Origin: Comamonadaceae bacterium
GTDB taxonomy: Bacteria; Pseudomonadota; Gammaproteobacteria; Burkholderiales; Burkholderiaceae_C
NCBI GenBank assembly: GCA_947452635.1
Contig: CANGEE010000008.1
Coordinates: 1-34,878 of the forward strand
Reading direction: 5' to 3'
Length of the DNA: 34,878 nt
The position numbers were made by a program, and so were the translations under genes. Positions 16,521-26,252 of this stretch are shown piece after piece (position 1 is the first letter of the stretch; each line of letters begins with the position of its first letter). Under the pieces are notes generated by a model that worked only from the letters and a program-made list of their open reading frames with translations, was not told the origin of the DNA and did no database searches.

Positions 16521-19500
16521 ATGAACAAAACCCAATACCGCATCGTCTTTAACGTCGCCCGTGGCTGCTTGATGGCTGTGGCAGAAACGGCTCATGCGCA
16601 AGGCAAAACGGCGGCAGGTGAAAGCCATAGCGCCAGTGCAGGCGCCGCTAGGGGTGGGGCGTCCAACCACAACGCCAAATGGCGGGGCTGCGCCACGCTA
16701 GCCCGCCTGGCCAAAGCCTTGGCATGGGGCCTGCCTCTGTTCTGGCTCCAAGCCCCCATTTACTCTGCGGCGCAAACCGTGGCCACCCGCATCATTGCCG
16801 ACACCACCGCCCCTAAAACACAACAAGCCACAGTGCTCACCAGTGGCAACGGCGTGGTGCAAGTGAACATCCAAACGCCCAGCAGCGCGGGTGTCAGCCG
16901 CAACACCTACAGCCAATTTGATGTGGGCAAAGACAATGCCATCTTGAACAACAGCCGCACCAACGTGCAAACGCAACTGGGTGGCTGGGTCCAAGGCAAC
17001 CCGTGGTTGGCCAACGGTACAGCGCGCGTCATTTTGAACGAAGTCAATGCCAGCAACCCCAGCCAACTCAAAGGCTATATCGAGGTGGCGGGCAGCAAAG
17101 CCCAAGTCATCATGGCCAACCCGGCGGGCATCACCATAGATGGCGCAGGCTTCATCAACGCCAACCATGTCACGCTGACCACGGGCAACGCCGTCATGAA
17201 CGGTGGCAACCTGGATGCATTCAAGGTGCAAGGCGGCACCATCCAAATTGACGGCCAAGGCCTGGACCACCGCAATGTGGACTACACCGCCATCTTGGCG
17301 CGGGCCGTGCAAGTCAATGCAGGGTTGTGGGCCAATGAACTCAAGATCGTGACGGGGGCTAACCACATCAGCGCCACCAGCCTGGGTGCCGACCAGACCC
17401 CCAGCGTGTCACCCATTGGCGGGGCAGGTGGTGCCCCCGCCGTGGCGCTCGACGTGGCGCAACTGGGCGGCATGTACGCCGGAAAAATCATGTTGATCGG
17501 CACCGAAGCCGGCGTGGGTGTACGCAACTCGGGATTAGTGCAAACCAGCAGCGGCCCCCTCACCTTGAGCCACAACGGCTGGCTGGCCAACAGCGGCACG
17601 CTCTCCAGTGCGACGGACTTGACTGCACAAACACAAGGCCGCGTGGACAACAGCGGCACGGTTTATGCCAAAGGCCAACTGGACATCACCAGCCAAGCCA
17701 CGCAAAACCACAGCGGCACGACTGCCGCTTTGGGCGCAGTGCAACTGCGCGCACAAGGCCAAGGCGCAGAGCTGCAATCCACACCCAACGCCTTGATTGC
17801 AGCGGGCCTGCAGGCTGACGGCAGCTTGGTGCCGGGCGCTGACCTCAGCGCCCAAGCCACAGGCCAAGCCGCCTTGCACGGGCGCGTTGCGACCTTGGAA
17901 AACATCCTTGTGCAAGGCGACAGCATCGACATCAGCCAAAGCCGTCTGAGCGCTACACAAGCGCAAATCACGGCACTGCAAGGCGATCTCAACGCAACGG
18001 CCAGCAACATCAACATCACCCGCGCGCTGGACTTGAACACCCCCCAAACCTTGCGCACCGATGCAGCGCAGGTACAAGCTGAGACCCTGCGCATTCAAGC
18101 CCAGGCTTTGAGCAACGTGGGTGGCAAGGTGGCCCAACAAGGCGCTGGCGACTTGAACATTCGCTTGACTGGCGACTTGAACAACAGCGGTGGCACACTG
18201 CAAAGCAACAGCCAGAACATGAATCTGCAAGCCGCCAACGTCGTCAACGATGGCGGGCAAATTGGACATGCAGGCACGGGCAGTTTGAACATCACCACCG
18301 AACAGCTCAGCAATCAAAGCCAAGCAGCCCGCACCGCCCAAATCATCAGCAACGGCCAAATCGCGCTGCAGACCCAAACGCTGCAAAGCAGCGGCACGGT
18401 GTCAGCAGCTGGCGACCTGCAGATCACCGCCCAACAGACCTTGGTGGCACAAGGCACCAACGTCGCCGCAGGCAGCATGACCCTGCAAGGTCAAAGCGTG
18501 GACCTGAGCAACAGCCAAACCAGCACCGGCCAAGGCAGTTTGCGCATCACAGCCACCCAAGGCGATGTGCAAACCGTCAAAGCCAAGGTCATGTCTGCCG
18601 CTGCGCTGGACGTGCAGGGCAAGCGCTTGGACAATACCCAAGGTCTGCTCCAAGCTGCGCAAAATCTCAACCTGGACGTCACCGAGCTGAACAACACACA
18701 AGGCCAAATCACCACGGGCCAAAACCTTGCGCTGCAACTAAAAGGCCAGCTGACCAACAGCGGCAATGTCTATGCGGCCAAAGACCTCAGCACCACTGCC
18801 GCCAGTCTTGTGAACAGCGGCAGTTTGTACGCCAGTGGCAACCAAACCCTCAACACCTCCGGCCAAGTCAGCAACACCGGCACCCTGGCCGCGCAAGTCG
18901 ACCTGAGTCTGAGCGCAGCCAGTTTGGCTGCCACCAACACCAGCGTCATGGCCGCTGGCATGGCAGCCGACGGCAAACTCACTGGCGCGCCTGCAGGTAC
19001 AGGCACGCTCGCCGTCAGCACCACTGGCGCACTGCAAAGCGCAGGCCAAGTGCTGGCCACCAACGGCATGGCTTTGTCGGGTGCTCACGTCAATTTGGCA
19101 GGTAGCCAAACCGGAACCACCGCAGGCGCAGTGGCCATCACCGCCACCGCTGGCGATGTCAACACCAGCCAAGCCCAAGTCACAACACCTGGGCAGTTGA
19201 ATATCACTGCCAACAGCTTGGCCACACAAACCCTCAACAACACCGGCGGTGTGCTCAGTGCAGACCAAGTGCGCATCCAAACCGGGCAACTGAACAACAG
19301 CCAAGGCCAGATTGTTCAAACAGGTACAGATTCAAGCGCCAGCTCGGCCAAAATCGCCAGCATCCAAACCGGCGCGCTCAATAACACCAGCGGCGTCATC
19401 GCAGCCAATGCCCGCGACCTGAGCATCAGCAGCGCAGCACTGAACAATACCAGCGGCACCATTCAACATGCAGGCACTGGCACATTGAGTCTTGCGGCCA

Positions 19501-22500
19501 GCAGCGTTGACAACACCCAAGGCCTGATCGTCGGTAACAGCGCATTGACCCTCACCAGCACCGGCGCAGTCTTGAACAGTCAAGGCACGCTCACAACTCG
19601 CAGCGACTTGCAAATTCGAGCGACAAGTTTGGATAACACATTGGGCAAAACCACCAGTGGCCAAATTGCTGACATTCGTACGACGCAAACACTCACCAAC
19701 GCCCAAGGCGTAGTGGCAGCAGCCAACAACTTGAACCTGCAAACGGGATCCATCGATAATCAAAGTGGCACCATGGCCGCCATCAACGGTGACGTCACGA
19801 TCACCACCACGCAAGGTTCGGTGAACAACCGAAACGGCTCCATCCAGTCGGGGCAAGATGTGACGCTCAGGCTGGGCACAAATGCGCTATCTAACGCCAG
19901 CGGGCAAATTCAAGCGCTACGAGATCTAAGCAGCACAGGTGGTGCTATCGACAACACCCAAGGAAAAATCAGCGCCACAGGTCACTTGAGTATTGACACC
20001 CAAGGCCAAAACCTGAACAACAGTCAAACACACACCGCTCAAAACAACCTCGGCTTACTGGCAGGCGGTTCAGCCGACCTGCGCACGGGCAATTTAGACA
20101 ACCAGGGCGGCCTCATACACGCTCAAGGCTTGACCATTGCAGCCGACGCTTTGAACAACCAACTGATCATCGCCAGCGGCACACAAGCCGCACAGACGGC
20201 CCTGATTTACAGCAGGCAAACGATGCGGCTCCAACTGAGCGATCTGGACAATCGCGGCAGCCAAGTACTTGCCGTCAATGACATGGCGATTGATGCCGGC
20301 GCAGGGCAAATCAACAACACCACCAGTCTGATTCGTTCCGCACAAACCATCGCCTTGAGCGCCGGCAACATCCTCAACGGCCAGACCTTGGGCACACAAA
20401 GAAACGGCTCCCCCACTGACCAAGGCATAGAAGCACAAAACATCCACATCACAGCCAATGACTTCAACAACAGCCAAGGCGCCGTGCGCGCCAGCGGCAA
20501 TCTGACTGTTCAAGGTGATGGAACGTTCAACAATGCGAACGGCTTGCTCAGCGCAGGTCAAACGCTCAACATCACCCCAGGCTCAACCGCAACACCCACA
20601 CTGCGCATTGACAACACCAACGGTCGCATCATCGCCGACAGCGCTATCCACATTCAAACGGGTCAACTGATCAATACGGGCGGCCAAGTCCAGTCTAAAG
20701 GCGATGTGCTTATCAGTTTGCAAGGTGATCACACAACCGCTGGTCTGATGCGTGCAGGGCGTGATCTCAGCCTGCTCACGACCAACACATTGACCCACAA
20801 TGTCTCATTGCAAGCGGGCCGCAACCTCACTGTCGGCGCAACCAATATAGACAACACCTTGACCGGGGAATTCGTCAGTGGCGCAACCACCCAACTCACG
20901 GCAAATAACCAAATGACCAATCGGGGGCTGGTGGACGGTGCAGACACCCGCGTGAATGTGCAGACACTGAACAACATCGGCACAGGCCGACTCTATGGCG
21001 ACCGCCTGACGGTTACCGCCACCAACCTGTACAACCAAGAAGAAACTGCCAACGGCGCCACCATCGCCGCAACCCTGGCCGCCCGCGAGCAAATGTCCCT
21101 TACGGTTCAAAATTTGGTCAACCGTGAACACGCCTTGATTTACAGCGCGGGCGATATGTTAATTGCCGGGGGTATTGATGCCAATGGCCAAGTCACCAGC
21201 ACAGGCCAAAGCCTGACCAACGCCAGTGCCACCATAGACACCGCCAACAACTTGACCATCCGCATGGCCGAGGTCAACAACACCAACAACCACTTTGTAA
21301 CGCAAGTGTTGCCTCTAGGCAGTCCTCAAGCCATGACGCAATACCAGCTTGCCCATGGTGATATTTTTTCGGCGAGTGACTTCACCACCCATTACGAACC
21401 TTCTGACGCTGTAGTCTTTCGCTGTGAGGCGATGTGTTTGTCTGTACCCTCCATTCGCCAATACAGCGATTCTTTTGTTCAATACGACTTCACGCGCAAC
21501 ATTCAACAATCGCAGGTCACGCAGACCGATCCCGGTCGCATCAGTGCAGGCCGCAATATCGGCATTGTGGCAACCCACGTCACCAATGATCAAAGTCAAT
21601 TCCTGGCAGGCAATGCTTTAAGCATGAATGCCGTGTCTTTAAATAATGTGGCCAAGTCAGGTATCCGAATCCAAACCGATGAAGGCACGGCGACCAGTTA
21701 TTGGCGTCGCAGACTCGATGGTCCTGACACCTATTCAACTGAGCAAACCGTCTACATACCGGGGGATGTCCAAACCAACATCACGATTGTGACCGCCCAA
21801 AACCTCAGTAATAACAGCGCAAGTCCTGCCTCGAGCAGTCCGACTGCAAAGGCAGTGAACACAGTCACAGCAGCATCAGATGCTGCAAAGACCGTGGCCA
21901 TTACATCATTGCAAGGACCAAGCGGACCTGAATCTTTCCAACTGGCTACAGCCCAATCCCGGCAAGCCGCGGCCACCATCACCCAAACAGCCACACCAGC
22001 ATCTACAGGCTCCGCAGCCAATAGCGCATCTGGCCAAAGCACCACCACCCAATCCATCGCCCAACTCAACACCAACCCATCCACTTCCAAAGCCGCCACC
22101 TCCCCCGCCACCCAAGTGCGCACCCTGGCCCTGCCCGCCAGCATCCCCAACACCAGCCTCTTTAAAACCCATCCAGAAAGCACCAGCAAATACCTGGTCG
22201 AGACCGACCCGCAGTTTGCCAATTACAAAACCTGGCTCAGCACCGACTTCATGACCACCCAGCTGCAGTTTGACCCCACCATCACACAAAAGCGCCTGGG
22301 CGACGGCTTTTATGAACAAAAGCTCATCCGCGAACAAATCGCCCAGCTCACCGGCCAGCGTTTCCTGGGGGACTTCCAGTCCGACGACCAACAGTTCCAA
22401 GCCCTCATGAACAACGGTCTAACTTTCGCTAAATCTGTCAACCTGCGCCCCGGGATCGCCCTGTCTGATGCGCAAATCGCCTCCCTCACCTCCGACATGG

Positions 22501-25500
22501 TCTGGCTGGTCCAGCAAACCGTCACCTTGGCCGACGGCTCCCAACAAGCCGTGCTCGTGCCCCAGGTCTATGTGCGCGTGCGCGCGGGTGACCTGGACGG
22601 CTCGGGCGCCTTGCTCGCGGGCAAGGACATCAAGCTCAACCTGAGTGGCGACCTCACCAACAGCGGCACCATCGCCGGGCGCAACGTGATGTCCATCACC
22701 GCAGAGAACATCAGCAACCTGGGCGGCCAACTCAGCGCCGACCAACTGTCTGCCAGCGCCCGCCAAGACCTGAACAACCTCGGCGGCGTGATCCAAGCGC
22801 AAAGCGCCGCCAGCGTCACCGCCGGGCGCGACCTGAACCTGATCACCACCACGCAAAGCAGTGGCAGCGCAGTGGCCAACAGCGCAGGCGGCAACACTTT
22901 TGCCCAAACCGGCATCGACCGCGTGGCGGGGCTTTTTGTGAAGAGCAGCGCCGGCACCCTGGTGGCCAGCGCCGGGCGTGACTTCAACCTGGCGGCAGCC
23001 CAAGTCAGCAGCGCAGGCTCGGCCAGCCTGTCGGCTGGGCGTGACATCAACCTGGGCACCGTCACCACCAGCACCAGCCAAAGCCTGAACTGGGACGCCA
23101 GCAACCACCTGCGCCAGTCCAGCAGCCAAGACGTCGGCAGCCAAGTGGGCGCGGGTGGCAACTTGACCATGAGGGCAGGCAACGACATCAACGCCAAAGC
23201 GGCCAACGTCAATGCCGGCGCCACCTTGGATGTCAAAGCCGCGCGCGACATCAACATCTTGGTCGGCGAGGACAAGCAAAGCGATGACAGTGCCTCCAAA
23301 CGCACCAGCTCCGGGTTTCTGTCCAGCACCACCACCACCACGCAAAGCACCAGCGCAAGCGACAAAGCCATCGCCTCCACCTTCACCGGCAACAACACCC
23401 GCATCGTGGCCGAGCGCAATCTCAATAGCGTGGGCGGCGTGTTCACGGGCACCGACAGCCTGCTGGTACAAGGCCAGCAAGACCAAAAGTTCTACGCCGC
23501 CACCGACACCAGCACCCGCCAAACCAGCACCCAAAGCAGCTCCAGCTTGCTGGGCTTTGTCCCCGTGGACAAGAGCAGCACCAGCACCAGCCAGTCCCAA
23601 ACTCTGACCCTGGGCAGCAAGCTGATCTCGGACAAAGCCATCACGGTCAACATCGGCAACAGCGCCGACTTCAGCGGTGCACAAATCAGCGCCGCGACCA
23701 CCCGCTTCAACAACCTGGACGCGAGCAAACCGGGCTCCCTCAACTTGGGCGGTGCGCTTGAAACTCAGACCACCAGCACCAGCAGTTCATCCGAAACCCT
23801 GGGCTTGACCCAAAAAAGCGCCGGCAGCGGCAGCACCACCCAAACGCTCAAACTCACCACCATCCAAGGCGAGGTGCAGTTTGACAAAGGTCTGCAAGTG
23901 AGCGCGCAGTTGCCTAACGTGGTCGCCACCAGTGGCCTGCAGCCCAATGCCAGTGCAGGCGCTGCGCCAGCGCAACCCCAAGCAGTGAGCCAGCAAGCCG
24001 TACAAAGCCAGCTCGACAACCTGAGCCAGCAGCCTGGCTTGGGCTATCTCAAGCAACTGCAAAACAACCCCAACGTCAAATGGGAACAAGTCAAAACCGC
24101 CCAAGACCAGTGGAGTTACAGCCAGCAAGGCCTCACGCCGGCAGGCGCTGCGCTCTTGAGCATCGCCGTGGCCGCCTCCACCGGCGGTATGGGCACTGAG
24201 TTGCTGGGCACCACCACCGCCGCCACCGGCACAGCCGCTGGCGCAGCCCTCAACGCAGGATTTAGCGCCCTGGCCGCCCAAACCTCGGTGGCCATGGCCA
24301 ACAACGGCGGCGACATTGGCAAGACACTGCAGCAACTGGGCAGCAACCAAAGCGTCAAAGCCCTGCTCACCACCATCGCCACCGCAGGCGCACTGCAAGG
24401 CTTGAACGAGACCCTCAGCGCAACCGGCCAAAGCGGCGCAGGTGCCAGCGGCGTCAACGGCATTGCCGCCAATCAAGCGGCCAACCAGCTCACGCAAAAC
24501 CTCACCCGCAACCTCACCAACAACTTGGCCGGCGCGGTCATTGACTCGGCCATCAACAACAAACCCCTCAATGCCGACACACTGGCCAGCGCCTTCAAAG
24601 GCGCCATCATCACCGCCGGCCTGGCCAGCGGGGCCAACACCATTGGCGACGCTGCAGCGCAAGGCAGCATCAACAGCTTGACCCAACAAGTGGCCCACGC
24701 GGTGCTGGGCTGCGCAGGCGGCGCGGCCACTACGGGCAGCGGTTGCGCCGCAGGCGCAGTCGGCGCCGTGGTCGGCGAGCTGGCCGCAGGCTACTACATG
24801 GACAACAAACAAGACCCCAAGCTCAGCGCCGAACAAAACAAAGCCAACGCGCTCGCCTTTGCCAAAGTGATGTCAGCGGCCAGCGGCATCGTGGCGGGCG
24901 GTGGTGGGGACAACGTAGCCGCGGTGAACGTAGCGGCTACTACTGGGGCCAATGCGGCGGTGAATAATTACCTTTTACACAACAAACTCAAAGATGAAGA
25001 AGGCGAGTTGCTGCGCTTGAAAAAGCAAAAAGAATCAGCCCAGTGCGATACAAACTGCAACACCAGAATCAAGGAGCTTGAGACGCTGGACAAACTTCGA
25101 GACGAGCAACTTGCCCCAGTTATTGCGGCCTGCGAAAAAGCGGGACGCAATAACTGTAAAGGCGAAGCCATTGCGCAAAATTTTGCGCAAGCCAATGGCT
25201 TTGGCGCTGAATCCATGAAAAGAGAAACCAACGCAGGTTCAAGCAGTCCATTTTCTTTCAACAACTGCCCCGCGAGCGACAAAGGCGGCTGCAGTTACGG
25301 CCCTTTGCAAATAGCAGCTGACACAGGAATGATGAATAGCTTTATAGAGGGGCTGCGCAAAAACCCTTCAGACGAAGCGCAAAGTTTTTATAAAGAACTG
25401 CAGTCTGCCGGCGGAGTCTCCGCATCGCAAAACAAAGACCCTGTATTTCTTCAAACTTGGATGAAACTCACTGCAAAAGACCCGCAATTTGTGCAGTACC

Positions 25501-26252
25501 AAATAGATGCTTTGGTAAATCAAAATTTGTACCCTGTAGTACAAGAACTCCAAAAAGTAGGCGTCGACTTCAACACACTATCAACATCTCAAAAAGAGGC
25601 CATCTTCTCTGCAGCAGTCCAACACGGTGCTGGTACGGGGTCTAAGTCGAAAGGCGCTGATAACGTCATGGAAAGAGCCATTTCCATTGCGCAGACTGAT
25701 GCCAAGGCCCCTTCGTTCCCGACCTACACCCGCCAAGAACTGGTTTACGGGCAAGTGGAAGACCAGATGCAAGAGGCAGAGAAAGCTAAGGCAAAACTCA
25801 TCACGCAACAGAAAGATCTCATCACGCAACGAGAAAGTCTAATCACGCAACGAGAAAGTCTAATCACGCAACAACTCAATCTTGAAAGACAAAAGAGCCA
25901 ATTGTTAGAGCAAGGCTTAGGCGCAAGCAGTAGTGACGTGCAAAAACTTCAGACCCAGGTAAAAACACTGGATCAAAAGATCAACAGCATCACCGAGCAG
26001 GTCGCGCCGATAACGTCCAAGGTTAATGGAATCACAACACAGGTAATGGCACAAGATCAATATGTCCAAGAAGCAGCCCAATACCTGAAATCACAGGCTC
26101 AGGGTAGCTTGGCTGATGGTGAGCAATGGCTAAAAGACTTCTATGCGCAGCGTACGCAGATGTACCCTGCAGAGGCTAATCGTTATAAAAAAGAGCTTGA
26201 TTCATTACTCAATCAATACCGCGAAGAGCAGAAGGCAAAGGGTAAAAAATGA
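16521..26252 (+). CDS. Giant two-partner exoprotein, CdiA/filamentous-haemagglutinin-like, with lysozyme-like C-terminal toxin domain
   Basis: A 3243-residue TpsA protein. In order: extended signal peptide region (MNKTQYRIVFNVARGCLMAVAE.., hydrophobic core ~62-85, cleavage near YSAAQ); TPS secretion domain ~90-340 (YSQFDVG, GTARVILNEVN, ANPAGITIDGAGFINANHVTLTTG); FHA-1 beta-helix repeats ~350-1590; a non-repetitive Cys-containing block ~1600-1760 where CdiA proteins carry their receptor-binding region; a Ser/Thr/Ala linker; a conserved block LTSDMVWLVQQTVTLADG (~1988); FHA-2 repeats (AGRDINL type) to ~2480; a hydrophobic pre-toxin region ~2535-2810; the VENN-like junction AAVNNYL (2812-2818). 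The C-terminal ~425 residues are AT-richer and hold a lysozyme-like domain: E2902 in KRETNAGS, GGCSYGPLQ (2922-2930), SAAVQHG (3030-3036). A coiled-coil tail follows. I infer contact-dependent inhibition by peptidoglycan cleavage; an adhesin-only role remains possible. Confidence 0.9.
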   Translation: MNKTQYRIVFNVARGCLMAVAETAHAQGKTAAGESHSASAGAARGGASNHNAKWRGCATLARLAKALAWGLPLFWLQAPIYSAAQTVATRIIADTTAPKTQQATVLTSGNGVVQVNIQTPSSAGVSRNTYSQFDVGKDNAILNNSRTNVQTQLGGWVQGNPWLANGTARVILNEVNASNPSQLKGYIEVAGSKAQVIMANPAGITIDGAGFINANHVTLTTGNAVMNGGNLDAFKVQGGTIQIDGQGLDHRNVDYTAILARAVQVNAGLWANELKIVTGANHISATSLGADQTPSVSPIGGAGGAPAVALDVAQLGGMYAGKIMLIGTEAGVGVRNSGLVQTSSGPLTLSHNGWLANSGTLSSATDLTAQTQGRVDNSGTVYAKGQLDITSQATQNHSGTTAALGAVQLRAQGQGAELQSTPNALIAAGLQADGSLVPGADLSAQATGQAALHGRVATLENILVQGDSIDISQSRLSATQAQITALQGDLNATASNINITRALDLNTPQTLRTDAAQVQAETLRIQAQALSNVGGKVAQQGAGDLNIRLTGDLNNSGGTLQSNSQNMNLQAANVVNDGGQIGHAGTGSLNITTEQLSNQSQAARTAQIISNGQIALQTQTLQSSGTVSAAGDLQITAQQTLVAQGTNVAAGSMTLQGQSVDLSNSQTSTGQGSLRITATQGDVQTVKAKVMSAAALDVQGKRLDNTQGLLQAAQNLNLDVTELNNTQGQITTGQNLALQLKGQLTNSGNVYAAKDLSTTAASLVNSGSLYASGNQTLNTSGQVSNTGTLAAQVDLSLSAASLAATNTSVMAAGMAADGKLTGAPAGTGTLAVSTTGALQSAGQVLATNGMALSGAHVNLAGSQTGTTAGAVAITATAGDVNTSQAQVTTPGQLNITANSLATQTLNNTGGVLSADQVRIQTGQLNNSQGQIVQTGTDSSASSAKIASIQTGALNNTSGVIAANARDLSISSAALNNTSGTIQHAGTGTLSLAASSVDNTQGLIVGNSALTLTSTGAVLNSQGTLTTRSDLQIRATSLDNTLGKTTSGQIADIRTTQTLTNAQGVVAAANNLNLQTGSIDNQSGTMAAINGDVTITTTQGSVNNRNGSIQSGQDVTLRLGTNALSNASGQIQALRDLSSTGGAIDNTQGKISATGHLSIDTQGQNLNNSQTHTAQNNLGLLAGGSADLRTGNLDNQGGLIHAQGLTIAADALNNQLIIASGTQAAQTALIYSRQTMRLQLSDLDNRGSQVLAVNDMAIDAGAGQINNTTSLIRSAQTIALSAGNILNGQTLGTQRNGSPTDQGIEAQNIHITANDFNNSQGAVRASGNLTVQGDGTFNNANGLLSAGQTLNITPGSTATPTLRIDNTNGRIIADSAIHIQTGQLINTGGQVQSKGDVLISLQGDHTTAGLMRAGRDLSLLTTNTLTHNVSLQAGRNLTVGATNIDNTLTGEFVSGATTQLTANNQMTNRGLVDGADTRVNVQTLNNIGTGRLYGDRLTVTATNLYNQEETANGATIAATLAAREQMSLTVQNLVNREHALIYSAGDMLIAGGIDANGQVTSTGQSLTNASATIDTANNLTIRMAEVNNTNNHFVTQVLPLGSPQAMTQYQLAHGDIFSASDFTTHYEPSDAVVFRCEAMCLSVPSIRQYSDSFVQYDFTRNIQQSQVTQTDPGRISAGRNIGIVATHVTNDQSQFLAGNALSMNAVSLNNVAKSGIRIQTDEGTATSYWRRRLDGPDTYSTEQTVYIPGDVQTNITIVTAQNLSNNSASPASSSPTAKAVNTVTAASDAAKTVAITSLQGPSGPESFQLATAQSRQAAATITQTATPASTGSAANSASGQSTTTQSIAQLNTNPSTSKAATSPATQVRTLALPASIPNTSLFKTHPESTSKYLVETDPQFANYKTWLSTDFMTTQLQFDPTITQKRLGDGFYEQKLIREQIAQLTGQRFLGDFQSDDQQFQALMNNGLTFAKSVNLRPGIALSDAQIASLTSDMVWLVQQTVTLADGSQQAVLVPQVYVRVRAGDLDGSGALLAGKDIKLNLSGDLTNSGTIAGRNVMSITAENISNLGGQLSADQLSASARQDLNNLGGVIQAQSAASVTAGRDLNLITTTQSSGSAVANSAGGNTFAQTGIDRVAGLFVKSSAGTLVASAGRDFNLAAAQVSSAGSASLSAGRDINLGTVTTSTSQSLNWDASNHLRQSSSQDVGSQVGAGGNLTMRAGNDINAKAANVNAGATLDVKAARDINILVGEDKQSDDSASKRTSSGFLSSTTTTTQSTSASDKAIASTFTGNNTRIVAERNLNSVGGVFTGTDSLLVQGQQDQKFYAATDTSTRQTSTQSSSSLLGFVPVDKSSTSTSQSQTLTLGSKLISDKAITVNIGNSADFSGAQISAATTRFNNLDASKPGSLNLGGALETQTTSTSSSSETLGLTQKSAGSGSTTQTLKLTTIQGEVQFDKGLQVSAQLPNVVATSGLQPNASAGAAPAQPQAVSQQAVQSQLDNLSQQPGLGYLKQLQNNPNVKWEQVKTAQDQWSYSQQGLTPAGAALLSIAVAASTGGMGTELLGTTTAATGTAAGAALNAGFSALAAQTSVAMANNGGDIGKTLQQLGSNQSVKALLTTIATAGALQGLNETLSATGQSGAGASGVNGIAANQAANQLTQNLTRNLTNNLAGAVIDSAINNKPLNADTLASAFKGAIITAGLASGANTIGDAAAQGSINSLTQQVAHAVLGCAGGAATTGSGCAAGAVGAVVGELAAGYYMDNKQDPKLSAEQNKANALAFAKVMSAASGIVAGGGGDNVAAVNVAATTGANAAVNNYLLHNKLKDEEGELLRLKKQKESAQCDTNCNTRIKELETLDKLRDEQLAPVIAACEKAGRNNCKGEAIAQNFAQANGFGAESMKRETNAGSSSPFSFNNCPASDKGGCSYGPLQIAADTGMMNSFIEGLRKNPSDEAQSFYKELQSAGGVSASQNKDPVFLQTWMKLTAKDPQFVQYQIDALVNQNLYPVVQELQKVGVDFNTLSTSQKEAIFSAAVQHGAGTGSKSKGADNVMERAISIAQTDAKAPSFPTYTRQELVYGQVEDQMQEAEKAKAKLITQQKDLITQRESLITQRESLITQQLNLERQKSQLLEQGLGASSSDVQKLQTQVKTLDQKINSITEQVAPITSKVNGITTQVMAQDQYVQEAAQYLKSQAQGSLADGEQWLKDFYAQRTQMYPAEANRYKKELDSLLNQYREEQKAKGKK
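25797..25880 (+). repeat. 21-bp tandem repeat, four units, in the TpsA tail
   Basis: Four consecutive 21-base units, each encoding a heptad of the form LITQ(R/Q)(E/K/L)(S/D/N). Units 2 and 3 differ by a single base. The unit is in frame and a multiple of 7 codons, so slippage would lengthen or shorten the coiled coil without a frameshift. Confidence 0.9.

Noticed and set aside
17600-20900. Recurring short motifs (AACAGCGGCAC and similar) as intergenic repeats or CRISPR
   Set aside because: They are codons for the NNSGGT-type beta-helix repeats of the exoprotein, irregularly spaced and in frame.
22419-23684. 421-codon minus-strand frame inside tpsA
   Set aside because: A mirror of the repetitive FHA-2 region, giving artificial Gly/Ala/Val repeats.
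25797-25880. Possible CRISPR-like array
   Set aside because: The units are contiguous 21-bp in-frame codon repeats without spacers; they encode coiled-coil heptads.
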